Shown here: piece by piece, positions 40,624 through 48,486 of the stretch
Layout: every line of letters starts with the position of its first letter
Position numbering within the stretch: position 1 is the stretch's first letter
Source: Subdoligranulum variabile
Lineage (GTDB): Bacteria > Bacillota > Clostridia > Oscillospirales > Ruminococcaceae
NCBI GenBank assembly: GCA_004554775.1
Contig: SFKI01000002.1
Location: 124,001 to 188,000 of the forward strand
DNA length: 64,000 bases
Direction: 5' to 3'
Made by a program: the position numbers and the translations under genes
The notes under the pieces: generated by a model
What the model was told of the DNA's origin: nothing
What the model saw: the letters and a program-made list of their open reading frames with translations, nothing else
Database searches by the model: none

Positions 40624-42798
40624 TTACTCGACCATATACTCGAAGTCGATGCGGCCCAGGGCAACATCAGCAGCCGCAACACGGACTTTCATCGAGGTGC
40701 CCAGCATCCAGGTACGGCCGGTCAGCGGGTCGACCATGCTGACGCCATCCACGACCTGCGGTTCGCCCTTGCAAAGCTCGGCGGCAGGGACAAAGCCCTC
40801 GACGGTGTTTTCCAGCTCCACAAAGACGCCGCGCGGCGTGATGCCGGCCACGGTGCCCATGCAGACATCGCCCAGGTGGTTGTGCATATACTCGGCTTTA
40901 TAGAGGTCCTCGACATCGCGCTCAATGCGCACGGCGGCAACTTCCTGCTTGCTGGACTGCTCGCTGGCACGGGCGGCAAAGTCGGTAAAGTTTTTGTTCA
41001 TCTGGGTGTTGCTGGCACCCAGCAGCATTTCGCTGAGGATGCGATGGATAGCAAGATCAGGGTAGCGGCGGATGGGGCTGGTGAAGTGGGCGTAATCCGC
41101 CAAAACCAGGCCGTAGTGGCCCAGCGGCTGCGGTGCGTAGCGGGCTTTCTGCATGCTGCGCAGAATGCCGGTGTGCACGGGGGTCTGGATGGGCTGGCCA
41201 CGGGTTTCGTCCAGCAGAGCAGCCAGCTCCAGTTGGGTCGGGATGGGATTCTTGAACTTAGCGTTCAGGCCGCAGGCCAGCAGTGTGGCGGACAGCTTTT
41301 CCATCTTTTCAGCGTCGGGGGCTTCGTGCACGCGGTAGACGAACGGAACCTTGTTGGTGCGGCCTGCGTTGGCGGCACATTGGTTGGCCAGCAGCATGAA
41401 CTCTTCGATCATGCACTCGGACGTGCCGCGGCCGCGCTTGACGATATCGACGCAGCGGCCATTTTCATCAATGATAAGCTTGGCTTCGTCGGATTCGATC
41501 TCCATTCCGCCGCGCTGCTTGCGCAGCACCAGACGCTTGCGGTACAGCTCGTCCATGACGGGCAGCTGATCCAGCACTTCGGCGTATTTTTCCTTCAGGG
41601 CGTCCAGCTCGGCGGGGTCGATGGCGTGTGCAGTCTCAGTCGGCTCGGCGTTTTTCGGGGCAATAGAGTCCAGCAGGGCGTTGATCTCTTTGTACACGCC
41701 CTTGACGCGGCTGCGAATGACCGACTTGACGAAGTTGTAACCCAGGATGTTGCCCTGCTCGTCCAGGCGCATCAGGCAGGAGAAAGCAAAACGGTCCTCT
41801 TGCGGGTTCAGCGAGCAGATGCCGTTGGATAGCTGCGTGGGCAACATGGGAATGACCTTATCGGCGTAGTAGATGCTGGTGGCGCGCTCGAACGCTTCAT
41901 TGTCCAGCGCAGAGCCGGGGCGGACGTAGTGGCTGACGTCGGCAATGTGGACGCCCAGCTCATAGCCGCCGTTTTCCAGCTTTTGCAGGCTGATGGCGTC
42001 GTCAATATCCTTGGTCTCGGCAGAGTCGATGGTGAAAATGGGGATGGCGCGCAGGTCCATGCGGTGTGCAGCCTCGGCCTGGTCAATGGTGGCATCGTCG
42101 TAGGCGTGGGCTTCCTCAAGCACCTCCGGCGGAAACTCCAGACGGACGTTGCGGCCGTACAGGATGGCCTTGGCGCACTCGGACGCATAGTCGGACGAGC
42201 CGAACTTTTCGACAACAGCGGCACGGTGGGCGTTGTGGCGCTCGCCGCGGTGGGTGATCAGGATGCCGACCTTGTCGCCGAGGTGGATGCCCTCGCTGCC
42301 CTGCTTGGCCAGCAGAAACTTGACATCACGGCAGCCGTCGGGCTCGACGGCCAGGCGGCCATCTTCGGACAGGCAGACCGTACCGGCAAAACGGTTATTG
42401 GGTACGGTGACTTCCAGCACTTCGCCCTCGGACGAGCCTTCCACGCGAGGATGGTCGAACAGCTTGACGAGAATTTTATCATTGGGCATGGCACCGTGCA
42501 GCGCGCGGCCCGGGATAAAGATGTCGCCCTCGCCGTCATCACGGCTGGCAAAGCCGAAGCGGGCTGCCAGCTTGACCAGCGTGCAGGGAATGCTGCCGCC
42601 GGGGGCGGTGGGATTCTCGTAAGTGGCAAAGCCCGGCACATAGGTGCCGTTTTTCATGGCCAGCTCGCCGGTGGCGACCATGGCGGAAACCGAGGTGCGC
42701 AGGCGGGAGTTATCCACCTGTAAATTGTTTTGCAGCTCGCGCAGCGTCATGGGGCGGCGCTTGACGGCATCCAGAATGCTTTTTTGTAAGGGTGTCAT
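40624..42798 (-). CDS. rnr: Ribonuclease R
   Basis: 724 residues. An N-terminal winged helix (LQKSILDAVKRRPMTLRELQ) is followed by two cold-shock domains (with FGFASRDDGEGDIFIPG), the RNB nuclease domain with metal ligands in FTIDSAETKDIDDAISL and the HTCSL-like GAHIADVSHYV block (here GVHIADVSHYVRPGSALDNE), YAHFTSPIRRYPDLAIH, and a C-terminal S1 domain (MGTVAGITPRGVFVELENTV). RNase R degrades structured RNA 3' to 5' and works with trans-translation. ATG 42798 lies behind AAAGGAGTAACT; in-frame codons upstream are rejected. secG lies just upstream, as in many Firmicutes. Confidence 0.97.
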   Translation of the reverse strand: MTPLQKSILDAVKRRPMTLRELQNNLQVDNSRLRTSVSAMVATGELAMKNGTYVPGFATYENPTAPGGSIPCTLVKLAARFGFASRDDGEGDIFIPGRALHGAMPNDKILVKLFDHPRVEGSSEGEVLEVTVPNNRFAGTVCLSEDGRLAVEPDGCRDVKFLLAKQGSEGIHLGDKVGILITHRGERHNAHRAAVVEKFGSSDYASECAKAILYGRNVRLEFPPEVLEEAHAYDDATIDQAEAAHRMDLRAIPIFTIDSAETKDIDDAISLQKLENGGYELGVHIADVSHYVRPGSALDNEAFERATSIYYADKVIPMLPTQLSNGICSLNPQEDRFAFSCLMRLDEQGNILGYNFVKSVIRSRVKGVYKEINALLDSIAPKNAEPTETAHAIDPAELDALKEKYAEVLDQLPVMDELYRKRLVLRKQRGGMEIESDEAKLIIDENGRCVDIVKRGRGTSECMIEEFMLLANQCAANAGRTNKVPFVYRVHEAPDAEKMEKLSATLLACGLNAKFKNPIPTQLELAALLDETRGQPIQTPVHTGILRSMQKARYAPQPLGHYGLVLADYAHFTSPIRRYPDLAIHRILSEMLLGASNTQMNKNFTDFAARASEQSSKQEVAAVRIERDVEDLYKAEYMHNHLGDVCMGTVAGITPRGVFVELENTVEGFVPAAELCKGEPQVVDGVSMVDPLTGRTWMLGTSMKVRVAAADVALGRIDFEYMVE

Positions 42799-42879
42799 AG
42801 TTACTCCTTTGCTTACGTCGCCCTGTCGTCCGGCAGGGCCCTTCCTGTTTGGGCACAGATGCCCCTGAAACTTTCCCAT

Positions 42880-42931
42880 AAAAAACGGCCCGCCTTACAC
42901 CACCAATGTGCGCAGGAGCGGACCGGTTTTT
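42880..42931 (-). terminator. Terminator of secG
   Basis: Reading leftward, AAAAACCGGTCCGC pairs with GCGGGCCGTTTTTT (one G-T wobble), about 20 nt past the secG stop. Confidence 0.78.
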
Positions 42932-42949
42932 ATTGCATTGTAAACTGCC

Positions 42950-43195
42950 TTACAGGCGTGCGCTGAGAACGCATACGACCAGCGTGACGACAAAGAAAAC
43001 GATGCCGCAGATCTTGGTCAGTTTAGCCAGCTTCGCGTCGACGCCGCGCTCACGGCCAGCGGCCATAGCGGTGTTGTCACCCATGATGGCAGCAGACAGG
43101 CCCTGGCCCTTCTGCTCTTGTGCGAGGGTAAAAACAATGATCAGAAGCGAAATGGCGATCAGCACAACGCCGAGAGCAATCTCATACCAGTTCAT
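42950..43195 (-). CDS. secG: Preprotein translocase subunit SecG
   Basis: 81 residues with two membrane helices: EIALGVVLIAISLLIIVFTL and ICGIVFFVVTLVVCVLSA. The loop LAQEQKGQGLSAAIMGDN is the classic SecG signature; it lies at the SecYEG channel in the inner membrane. ATG 43195 follows GGAGTGCTAACT. It sits upstream of rnr in the conserved secG-rnr order, but a terminator separates the two. Its promoter is at 43230-43258. Confidence 0.95.
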   Translation of the reverse strand: MNWYEIALGVVLIAISLLIIVFTLAQEQKGQGLSAAIMGDNTAMAAGRERGVDAKLAKLTKICGIVFFVVTLVVCVLSARL

Positions 43196-43229
43196 AGTTA
43201 GCACTCCTTTGAAATCTCATGCGAGCTTA

Positions 43230-43258
43230 AGTATAGCATAGATAGCACGGCGGCGCAA
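43230..43258 (-). promoter_or_regulatory. Promoter for secG
   Basis: TTGCGC (43253-43258) and TATACT (43230-43235), 17-bp spacer. Confidence 0.65.
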
Positions 43259-43290
43259 GTGTTTTTTGAAAAAAAGACCGCACAACAAAA

Positions 43291-43324
43291 GGAAACCCCG
43301 CCCTTGAGGGAAGGGCGGGGTTTA
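43291..43324 (-). terminator. Strong hairpin, probable terminator of the YcxB-like gene
   Basis: AAACCCCGCCCTT pairs perfectly with AAGGGCGGGGTTT around a 5-nt loop. On the minus strand it is followed by CCTTTTGTT, fitting termination of the leftward gene ending at 43490. Confidence 0.7.
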
Positions 43325-43344
43325 AGAAAGGAGGAGAAGAACAC

Positions 43345-43431
43345 ATGAAAAATGTGGTAAAGTTATTTAACTTGGGGGTGTTATCTAACTTGCAACTAAA
43401 TTGTAACCTTTTTGTCATCAGATGTCAATAG
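43345..43431 (+). CDS. Possible 28-residue small protein
   Basis: A short frame starts at ATG 43345 behind AAAGGAGGAGAAGAACAC, an excellent Shine-Dalgarno sequence at normal spacing, and ends at TAG 43429-43431. The peptide is MKNVVKLFNLGVLSNLQLNC followed by eight more residues. It is weakly hydrophobic with two Cys. No promoter or relative is recognised and the strong purine stretch could be chance. It is included because the ribosome binding site is better than that of most genes here. Confidence 0.25.
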   Translation: MKNVVKLFNLGVLSNLQLNCNLFVIRCQ

Positions 43432-43489
43432 GGTAACAGATACTTTTTGTAATTTTTTCGTCATTTTTTCAAAATGTTCACATTTGGGG

Positions 43490-44584
43490 TCACTCCCCCG
43501 TCAGTTCGCGGTATTCCAGGGCGGAAGCATCGCCCCAGCCAGTCTTGCCGCTGGCGGCAGTGACACCGTCCCAGTAGTGGTAGGCGTAGATGTTCAAGAT
43601 CTCGCTGCCCGCCCAGGACCAGGCACCGTAGGCATCTTTTTTGCAGCGCTGGTAGACATACAGGCCACAGCTGCCGTTTTGGGAATCGCGGTCATACTGC
43701 AAAAGATCCACGGCATCTGCGGTTTCATTTACAATATAATACCCTTCCCCTTTTGCACCCATCCTGTACGTAAGGGTGTTGGAAGTATCTTTGATGTAGG
43801 TATTATAAATAGCCTCGTAACCCGAGCCGATGTAGTCTTTGCCGAATGTCGCAGTGCTTTCTTCCGGGGTGGCGGTTTCAGCGGGCGGTTCTGTGGGGGT
43901 GGCCGTATAAGCAGGAGCTTCTTCCGTGTACGATTCTGCCGGGAGCGGAGGATCCAGAGATGGATCTGCTTCAAAGTCACATAGAACCATCAACAGCAAG
44001 AGAAAACAGAAAAGCACTGTGACTGCAAAAATGCCAAGTAAAATCGTATGAAGGGTGTCTTTAAGGATCCGTACCCTGCTTTTGGGGGCGCGTTCACGCA
44101 GAAAGTCTGCCAGTTCGGCGGGATATTCGCCGGGAAGCAGGGCAAAGTTGTAAGGAAGTGCGCCAATCAGACAAAGGGAGCTTTTGCGGATACGGATCTG
44201 ATAAAGGTCCTCATAACGGAATATAAATAGCCCAAAAGACTTTTGTACCGTGAAGCAATCTTCATAAAACGTATAGTGCGTCAGGCCGGTCTGGATGCGC
44301 TGTTGCCTTTTGTAAGCTGTTTTTGCCCTTGAACGCATGAGAAAACAGGAAACAAGAACCACAAAAAGGGTGAATAGCAGTGCGTATCGGCCTAAGTTGA
44401 GAATATAAGCAAACCATGTAAGAATAATAACAAGATCCAGAACCAGCAGCAGTAAGCGCGTGCGGTTTAAAAGCAAAAAGCGCTTTACATAGAGTTTTTC
44501 GGTTTCGTGCGTATCGAATGAATACAGCGGCTTGCCCTGCGGCGGGTCCATCTGCCAGGACTCGGGGTGGTTTGGCTCGGCCAT
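43490..44584 (-). CDS. Membrane protein with YcxB-like domain and extracellular C-terminal domain
   Basis: 364 residues. Two close membrane helices near residues 40-85 (LLLLVLDLVIILTWFAYIL and ALLFTLFVVLVSCFLM) lead into a cytoplasmic YcxB-like segment (HYTFYEDCFTVQKSFGLFIF with YEDLYQIRIRKSSLCLIG). A third helix (LLGIFAVTVLFCFLLLLMVL) precedes a Pro/Thr/Glu-rich linker and a C-terminal domain outside the membrane, with aromatic residues (YVYQRCKKDAYGAWSWAG). Function unknown. It may be a surface or sensor protein; the two-component genes lie just upstream in the same orientation. ATG 44584 follows GTGAGGTGTTTTCT. Confidence 0.65.
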   Translation of the reverse strand: MAEPNHPESWQMDPPQGKPLYSFDTHETEKLYVKRFLLLNRTRLLLLVLDLVIILTWFAYILNLGRYALLFTLFVVLVSCFLMRSRAKTAYKRQQRIQTGLTHYTFYEDCFTVQKSFGLFIFRYEDLYQIRIRKSSLCLIGALPYNFALLPGEYPAELADFLRERAPKSRVRILKDTLHTILLGIFAVTVLFCFLLLLMVLCDFEADPSLDPPLPAESYTEEAPAYTATPTEPPAETATPEESTATFGKDYIGSGYEAIYNTYIKDTSNTLTYRMGAKGEGYYIVNETADAVDLLQYDRDSQNGSCGLYVYQRCKKDAYGAWSWAGSEILNIYAYHYWDGVTAASGKTGWGDASALEYRELTGE

Positions 44585-44645
44585 AGAAAACACCTCACTT
44601 GCAATGGAGTCAGCTTTTCCTGATTTTAGCATAAAGCGGTGTGGT

Positions 44646-46028
44646 TTACAAGGCGTTGGCACAAATCGGCAGGCGCAACTCTGCGCAGGCACCGTGGGCG
44701 GCAGGATCATTGCTTATAATTAGGTTGCCGCCATGGGCCCGGGCCACGTTGCGGGCCAGGTACAGCCCCAATCCCTGGTGGCCGTTGCCAGGGCGGGCGG
44801 CGTCAGTGTACAAGAACTGCCCGGCTTTGTGCAGGGCTTCCGGCATGAAGCCAGGGCCGGTATCGGCGACGGTAAAGGCCACATCCCCGTCTGCCTTGCT
44901 GATGGTCAGCGTGACGGTGCCACCGGCGGGAGTATAGCGCACGGCGTTGTCCATCATGTTTTCAAGTGCACGGCTGAGTTCCGGGGCGGCGCAGAGAAAC
45001 TGGCCCTGCCATTGCTCCTGCAAAACAAAGTGGAGCTTCGCCGGGCGGCAGAGGGCCTGGGCGGTATCAGCAAGCGCGGCGGCAAGGGTGTGGCTGTCAG
45101 TCAACTGGCGGGCGGCGGGCACGGTTCCTGCGCTGCGCAGGGCGGCAAGGTATTGCTGGGCACGCTCCCCTGCCCGCAAAATGGCGTCCAGTTCCGGGGC
45201 GGGGGCGGTTTCGGCCAACAGTTCGGCGTTGCCCTGAATGATGGTAAGCGGCGTTTTTAAATCATGCGCCAGTGCGGCAACCTGTTCGGTGCGCTGCTGC
45301 TCCATCTGCCATTGGTGCTGCAAACTGTCGGTAAGCTGCTGGCCCGTGGTTTGCAGCGCTTGCAGCGCAGCGGAAAATTCCCGGATGCGCGCGTGGTCTA
45401 CGTCAACAGCTTCGGGGTGCTGGGCGGCGATTTGGCGCGTCGCCTCGTCGATGCGGGAGGTCTCTGCCGTAAAGGTACGCACGGTACGGTGGGTGGTTAC
45501 GGCCAGCCACGCCAACAACAAAACGACCAGCAAGATAATGTAACAGGTTTGAAAATCCGGCAGGCGTTCCCGCAGGGCCGGGTCGGCATAGGGCACGGCA
45601 TAGTCGTATTGCAGCAGGCAGGCTGCGCCGTCAGCCATGCGGACGATATACTGGTACTGCATCATCCCCAAGTTGCCGCTGCCGCCGTGCAGGGCATTGC
45701 GGGCGATTTCGAGCTGGCGGGCGGTCATGTTGGTAGTGTGTACGGTCTCCCCCGCTGTGTTAGCACCGGTGATGACGGCATAGCGGCAGAGGGAGTCGAT
45801 AGCGTCGGCGTCAAAGGTGTCCACAGTCATGGCGGTAACTACTTCCCGCGCATTGGCGCAGGCCTGAGCCGAAGCGACCGCAGGCAGCAGAAAGCCGATG
45901 TTCATCAGCTGCATAAAAATGCCCCACCAGAGCACCAGAATCAGCACACAGCCACCGCTGCACAGGCAAAGATACCGCAGCAGTACACTGCGCAGAGAGA
46001 TTAAATGTTGGCGTCGGCTGTGTTCCAT
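44646..46028 (-). CDS. Sensor histidine kinase
   Basis: 460 residues. Two membrane helices (about residues 20-55 and 175-195) flank an extracellular sensor domain of about 120 residues. A HAMP-like linker follows, then the phosphoacceptor motif ALAHDLKTPLTIIQGNAELL (His in H-D-L-K-T-P), the N box ENMMDNAVRYTPAGG and G boxes VADTGPGFMPEA and GNGHQGLGLYLARNVARAHG. It phosphorylates the response regulator whose gene overlaps its start by about 28 nt. ATG 46028 is preferred over the GTG/ATG upstream. The signal is unknown; organisation resembles VanS/BaeS-type envelope sensors. Confidence 0.93.
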   Translation of the reverse strand: MEHSRRQHLISLRSVLLRYLCLCSGGCVLILVLWWGIFMQLMNIGFLLPAVASAQACANAREVVTAMTVDTFDADAIDSLCRYAVITGANTAGETVHTTNMTARQLEIARNALHGGSGNLGMMQYQYIVRMADGAACLLQYDYAVPYADPALRERLPDFQTCYIILLVVLLLAWLAVTTHRTVRTFTAETSRIDEATRQIAAQHPEAVDVDHARIREFSAALQALQTTGQQLTDSLQHQWQMEQQRTEQVAALAHDLKTPLTIIQGNAELLAETAPAPELDAILRAGERAQQYLAALRSAGTVPAARQLTDSHTLAAALADTAQALCRPAKLHFVLQEQWQGQFLCAAPELSRALENMMDNAVRYTPAGGTVTLTISKADGDVAFTVADTGPGFMPEALHKAGQFLYTDAARPGNGHQGLGLYLARNVARAHGGNLIISNDPAAHGACAELRLPICANAL

Positions 46029-46690
46029 AAATACCCCACTCCCCATACAGTTTTTAGTACAGTCTCCGGGGTGACGAGCCCGGCCGTGCGCAGCTTGGCG
46101 CGGATATTTTTGATGTGCTGGGTAATGGCGGTGTCATCGGCCGTGCCATCGTAGCCGAACACAGCCTCGTAGATCTGCTCTTTTCCAAATGTCTGCCCGG
46201 CGTGCAGGGCAAGAAACTCGCAGATGGCATACTCGGACTTGGTAAAAGGCAGTGCTGTGCAGCCGACTGCCGCAGATTTGGCCGCCAGATCAAAGCAGAC
46301 GCCGCCGCGCACCAGCCGATGCTGCGGGGCACGGTTTTGCCGCCGCAGGTGGGCATTGACACGGGCGCGCAGCTCAGCAAGGCGGAACGGTTTGACGAGG
46401 TAGTCATCGGCCCCGATGCCGAGCCCGGTCAGGACGGATGGCTCGTCGGTGCGGGCGGTCAGGAACAAAATGGGTGCTTCTGTCTGGGCGCGGATGCGGC
46501 GGCAGACGGCAAAGCCATCCTCACCGGGCATCATGACGTCCAGCAGAATGCAGTCTGCCCAGCGGCAGAGCGAGCTGGTGACATCGGCACCCGTGCAGCG
46601 GGTCTCAACCGTATGGCCGTCCCGCTCAAGTGCTGTTTTCAATAAGGTACACAGGTCGCGGTCATCATCGACCGCCAGAATGTTGGCCAT
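46001..46690 (-). CDS. OmpR-family response regulator
   Basis: 229 residues. The receiver domain has the acidic pocket VDDDRD, phosphorylated Asp in CILLDVMMPGEDGF and Lys in DDYLVKPFRLAEL. The C-terminal winged helix (TALPFTKSEYAICEFLALHA; VYGYDGTADD-like AVFGYDGTADDTAITQHI; TVWGVGYLW) is of the OmpR/PhoB type. It overlaps the 5' end of the kinase gene, implying coupling, and begins 9 nt after the TraX-like gene, so all three may be one transcript. Confidence 0.95.
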   Translation of the reverse strand: MANILAVDDDRDLCTLLKTALERDGHTVETRCTGADVTSSLCRWADCILLDVMMPGEDGFAVCRRIRAQTEAPILFLTARTDEPSVLTGLGIGADDYLVKPFRLAELRARVNAHLRRQNRAPQHRLVRGGVCFDLAAKSAAVGCTALPFTKSEYAICEFLALHAGQTFGKEQIYEAVFGYDGTADDTAITQHIKNIRAKLRTAGLVTPETVLKTVWGVGYLWNTADANI

Positions 46691-46699
46691 AAGAACCCC

Positions 46700-47563
46700 T
46701 CACTGTGTGAGCGTGTAGACAAGACAGGATGCTGCATACAAAAGGTAGATGTGCGCGGGATAAAACCAGTAAAACAGCAGTTTATGCCCGCTGCCGCGCT
46801 GGCCGTTGTACAGCGCCATGGGCAGCACGGCAAAGACGCCGAACCACTCGTAATAAGTGGTGAACATCTGCGAAAAGGCGAAATCCGGCGTGCCGTGCAG
46901 CTGCAAATAGACCATGCCAAACTCAAAACAAAATGTTACAGCCGCCCAGACAACAAGGCGCAGCCGCCTGTGAGAATACAGCGCATACAGTACAATACCG
47001 CCCAGCAGGTAGGACCAGCCGCCATCGGTGATGGATGTCCACAAAGGCAGCGGCGCGCTGATCAGATAGGCGGTGACCGTGGAGGCCACCGGCATCTGGA
47101 TGATCTGCGGGAAAGCTGACAACAACGCGACGACCAAAAACGGCCAGGCGACCGGCAGCAAAACGGCTAGCAGCCCCCTGCCAAATCGGCGCTGCTGCAG
47201 CCAGTCAATGCCCTGCCATATAATGCAGAGGATGACGAAATTCTGCATGATGGCGTTCAGCGGGTAAAAGCCGTCGCCGCGACGCAGCACACCGGCGTAC
47301 ATCATAAAAAATTCGACCGTGCCCATCGCCGTGGCAATGGCCCAGATGCGCAGGAAATATCGTTTGCGGTCATGCGTGTGGGCGAACCCCTCGACCGTGC
47401 AGAACAAAAACAGCGGTGCAGACAGCCGTGCCAGCATACTGAACCATGCGGGCACAAGGCCGGTGAACTCGAAAAAATAATGGATGTGGTCAAGCACCAT
47501 CAGCACCAGGGCGATGGTTTTCAGTGCGGTGCCGGACAGCCCGGTGCGCTTTGCGGTAAGCAT
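46700..47563 (-). CDS. TraX-family membrane protein
   Basis: 287 residues with eight or so membrane helices. The N-terminal LSGTALKTIALVLMVLDHIHYFF and FSMLARLSAPLFLFCTVEGFAHTHDRKRYF are the TraX (PF05857) signatures, including the conserved Asp-His and Arg-x3-Pro. TraX of the F plasmid N-acetylates pilin; chromosomal relatives are probably membrane acyltransferases acting on envelope molecules. It lies directly upstream of the two-component regulator with a 9-nt gap. A terminator hairpin for the thioesterase gene lies just before its start codon, so its own transcription start is unclear. Confidence 0.85.
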   Translation of the reverse strand: MLTAKRTGLSGTALKTIALVLMVLDHIHYFFEFTGLVPAWFSMLARLSAPLFLFCTVEGFAHTHDRKRYFLRIWAIATAMGTVEFFMMYAGVLRRGDGFYPLNAIMQNFVILCIIWQGIDWLQQRRFGRGLLAVLLPVAWPFLVVALLSAFPQIIQMPVASTVTAYLISAPLPLWTSITDGGWSYLLGGIVLYALYSHRRLRLVVWAAVTFCFEFGMVYLQLHGTPDFAFSQMFTTYYEWFGVFAVLPMALYNGQRGSGHKLLFYWFYPAHIYLLYAASCLVYTLTQ

Positions 47564-47572
47564 AATAAGAAA

Positions 47573-47612
47573 ACCCCTTTCACGTTTTACTGCAAACAGT
47601 GTAACAGGGGTT
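47573..47612 (-). terminator. Probable terminator of the thioesterase gene
   Basis: AAACCCCT pairs with AGGGGTTT across a 22-nt loop and is followed leftward by TCTTATT, immediately before the TraX-like start codon. Confidence 0.5.
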
Positions 47613-47640
47613 TGTGTAGAGAATATAAGGTTTTACAAAA

Positions 47641-48378
47641 TCAGCAAAAAGAAATGCTGGCCTCAAAGGCGGACTTGCCCTCGCGCTCGCCGTTGAAATA
47701 GTACTGCTTTTCGCCGGTCTGGGCGCGGCTCAGGGCAAAAGATTCGCCGCGCGGGACCTCGCGGTGATAGAAGAGCAGCAGATCCTGTACGGTGCCCTGC
47801 TCCCACACGGACCAGGGCAGCGCGTCGCACAGAATATCGGCATAGCGCGTATTATTGAGATGGCCGTTCATATCGCAGCGAGAATAGCTGGCGACCGGCT
47901 CCCCTGCCAGTTCGCAGGCCTCGGGCGCGGCCTTGGTCATCTTCATCGGCAGTGCAAAGGGCACATCCTCGGCCCAATGGTCGGCAAACTGCTCAGGGTG
48001 TTTGCGCAGAATGATGCGCTTGTCAATGTCGATGAGCACCCAGCGACTGTCAATAACGGCGACCTCGGCCCCGTCGGAATCGTAAAAATGGGTGATGCGT
48101 TTATTGACGGCGCGCTTGCAGCACTCCGGCTGGGTGACAAGGGTCAGTTCTTCGTCCACGCGGGGTGTGCGGTCGATATGCAAAGCCAGCTTGGCCAACA
48201 CAAAGGCCGTGCGGGTGGCGGTGTAGACTTCATCGGTCAGCCCGGCGGCTTCGGCGTGGGTGGTGGCGATCTGCTGGGCATAGCGCAGCAACGCACCGGG
48301 CTTTACATTGCCGAGATGGTCGCCATCGTGGCGGTAGACGGTGAATTTTTGCGTGTAGGTTTTGGGTGCAGCGGACAT
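47641..48378 (-). CDS. Acyl-ACP thioesterase
   Basis: 245 residues built of two hot-dog domains. The first begins TYTQKFTVYRHDGDHLGNVKPGALLRYAQQ, and the second contains SRCDMNGHLNNTRYADILCD with the conserved Asn-His of FatA/FatB-like enzymes. It releases free fatty acids from acyl-ACP and probably sets chain length or recycles acyl groups. Such bacterial thioesterases are common in anaerobic Clostridia. ATG 48378 follows AAGGAGAGCCCCCT and a promoter at 48423-48451. It is cytoplasmic, with no signal peptide. Confidence 0.9.
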   Translation of the reverse strand: MSAAPKTYTQKFTVYRHDGDHLGNVKPGALLRYAQQIATTHAEAAGLTDEVYTATRTAFVLAKLALHIDRTPRVDEELTLVTQPECCKRAVNKRITHFYDSDGAEVAVIDSRWVLIDIDKRIILRKHPEQFADHWAEDVPFALPMKMTKAAPEACELAGEPVASYSRCDMNGHLNNTRYADILCDALPWSVWEQGTVQDLLLFYHREVPRGESFALSRAQTGEKQYYFNGEREGKSAFEASISFC

Positions 48379-48422
48379 AGGGGGCTCTCCTTATGGTCAA
48401 TAGCAAAGTTAACTTATCCAAC

Positions 48423-48451
48423 AGTATAGCACGAAAATGCACAAAAAGCAA
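48423..48451 (-). promoter_or_regulatory. Promoter for the thioesterase gene
   Basis: TTGCTT (48446-48451) and TATACT (48423-48428), 17-bp spacer. Its -35 overlaps the end of the potD terminator. Confidence 0.65.
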
Positions 48452-48480
48452 AACGCCCTGCCAAAAAGGCAGAGCGCTTT
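48450..48480 (-). terminator. Terminator of the pot operon
   Basis: Reading leftward, AAAGCGCTCTGCC pairs with GGCAGGGCGTTTT (one wobble and one mismatch) around a TTTTT loop, followed by GCTTTTTG. Confidence 0.75.
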
Positions 48481-48486
48481 GAGAAA

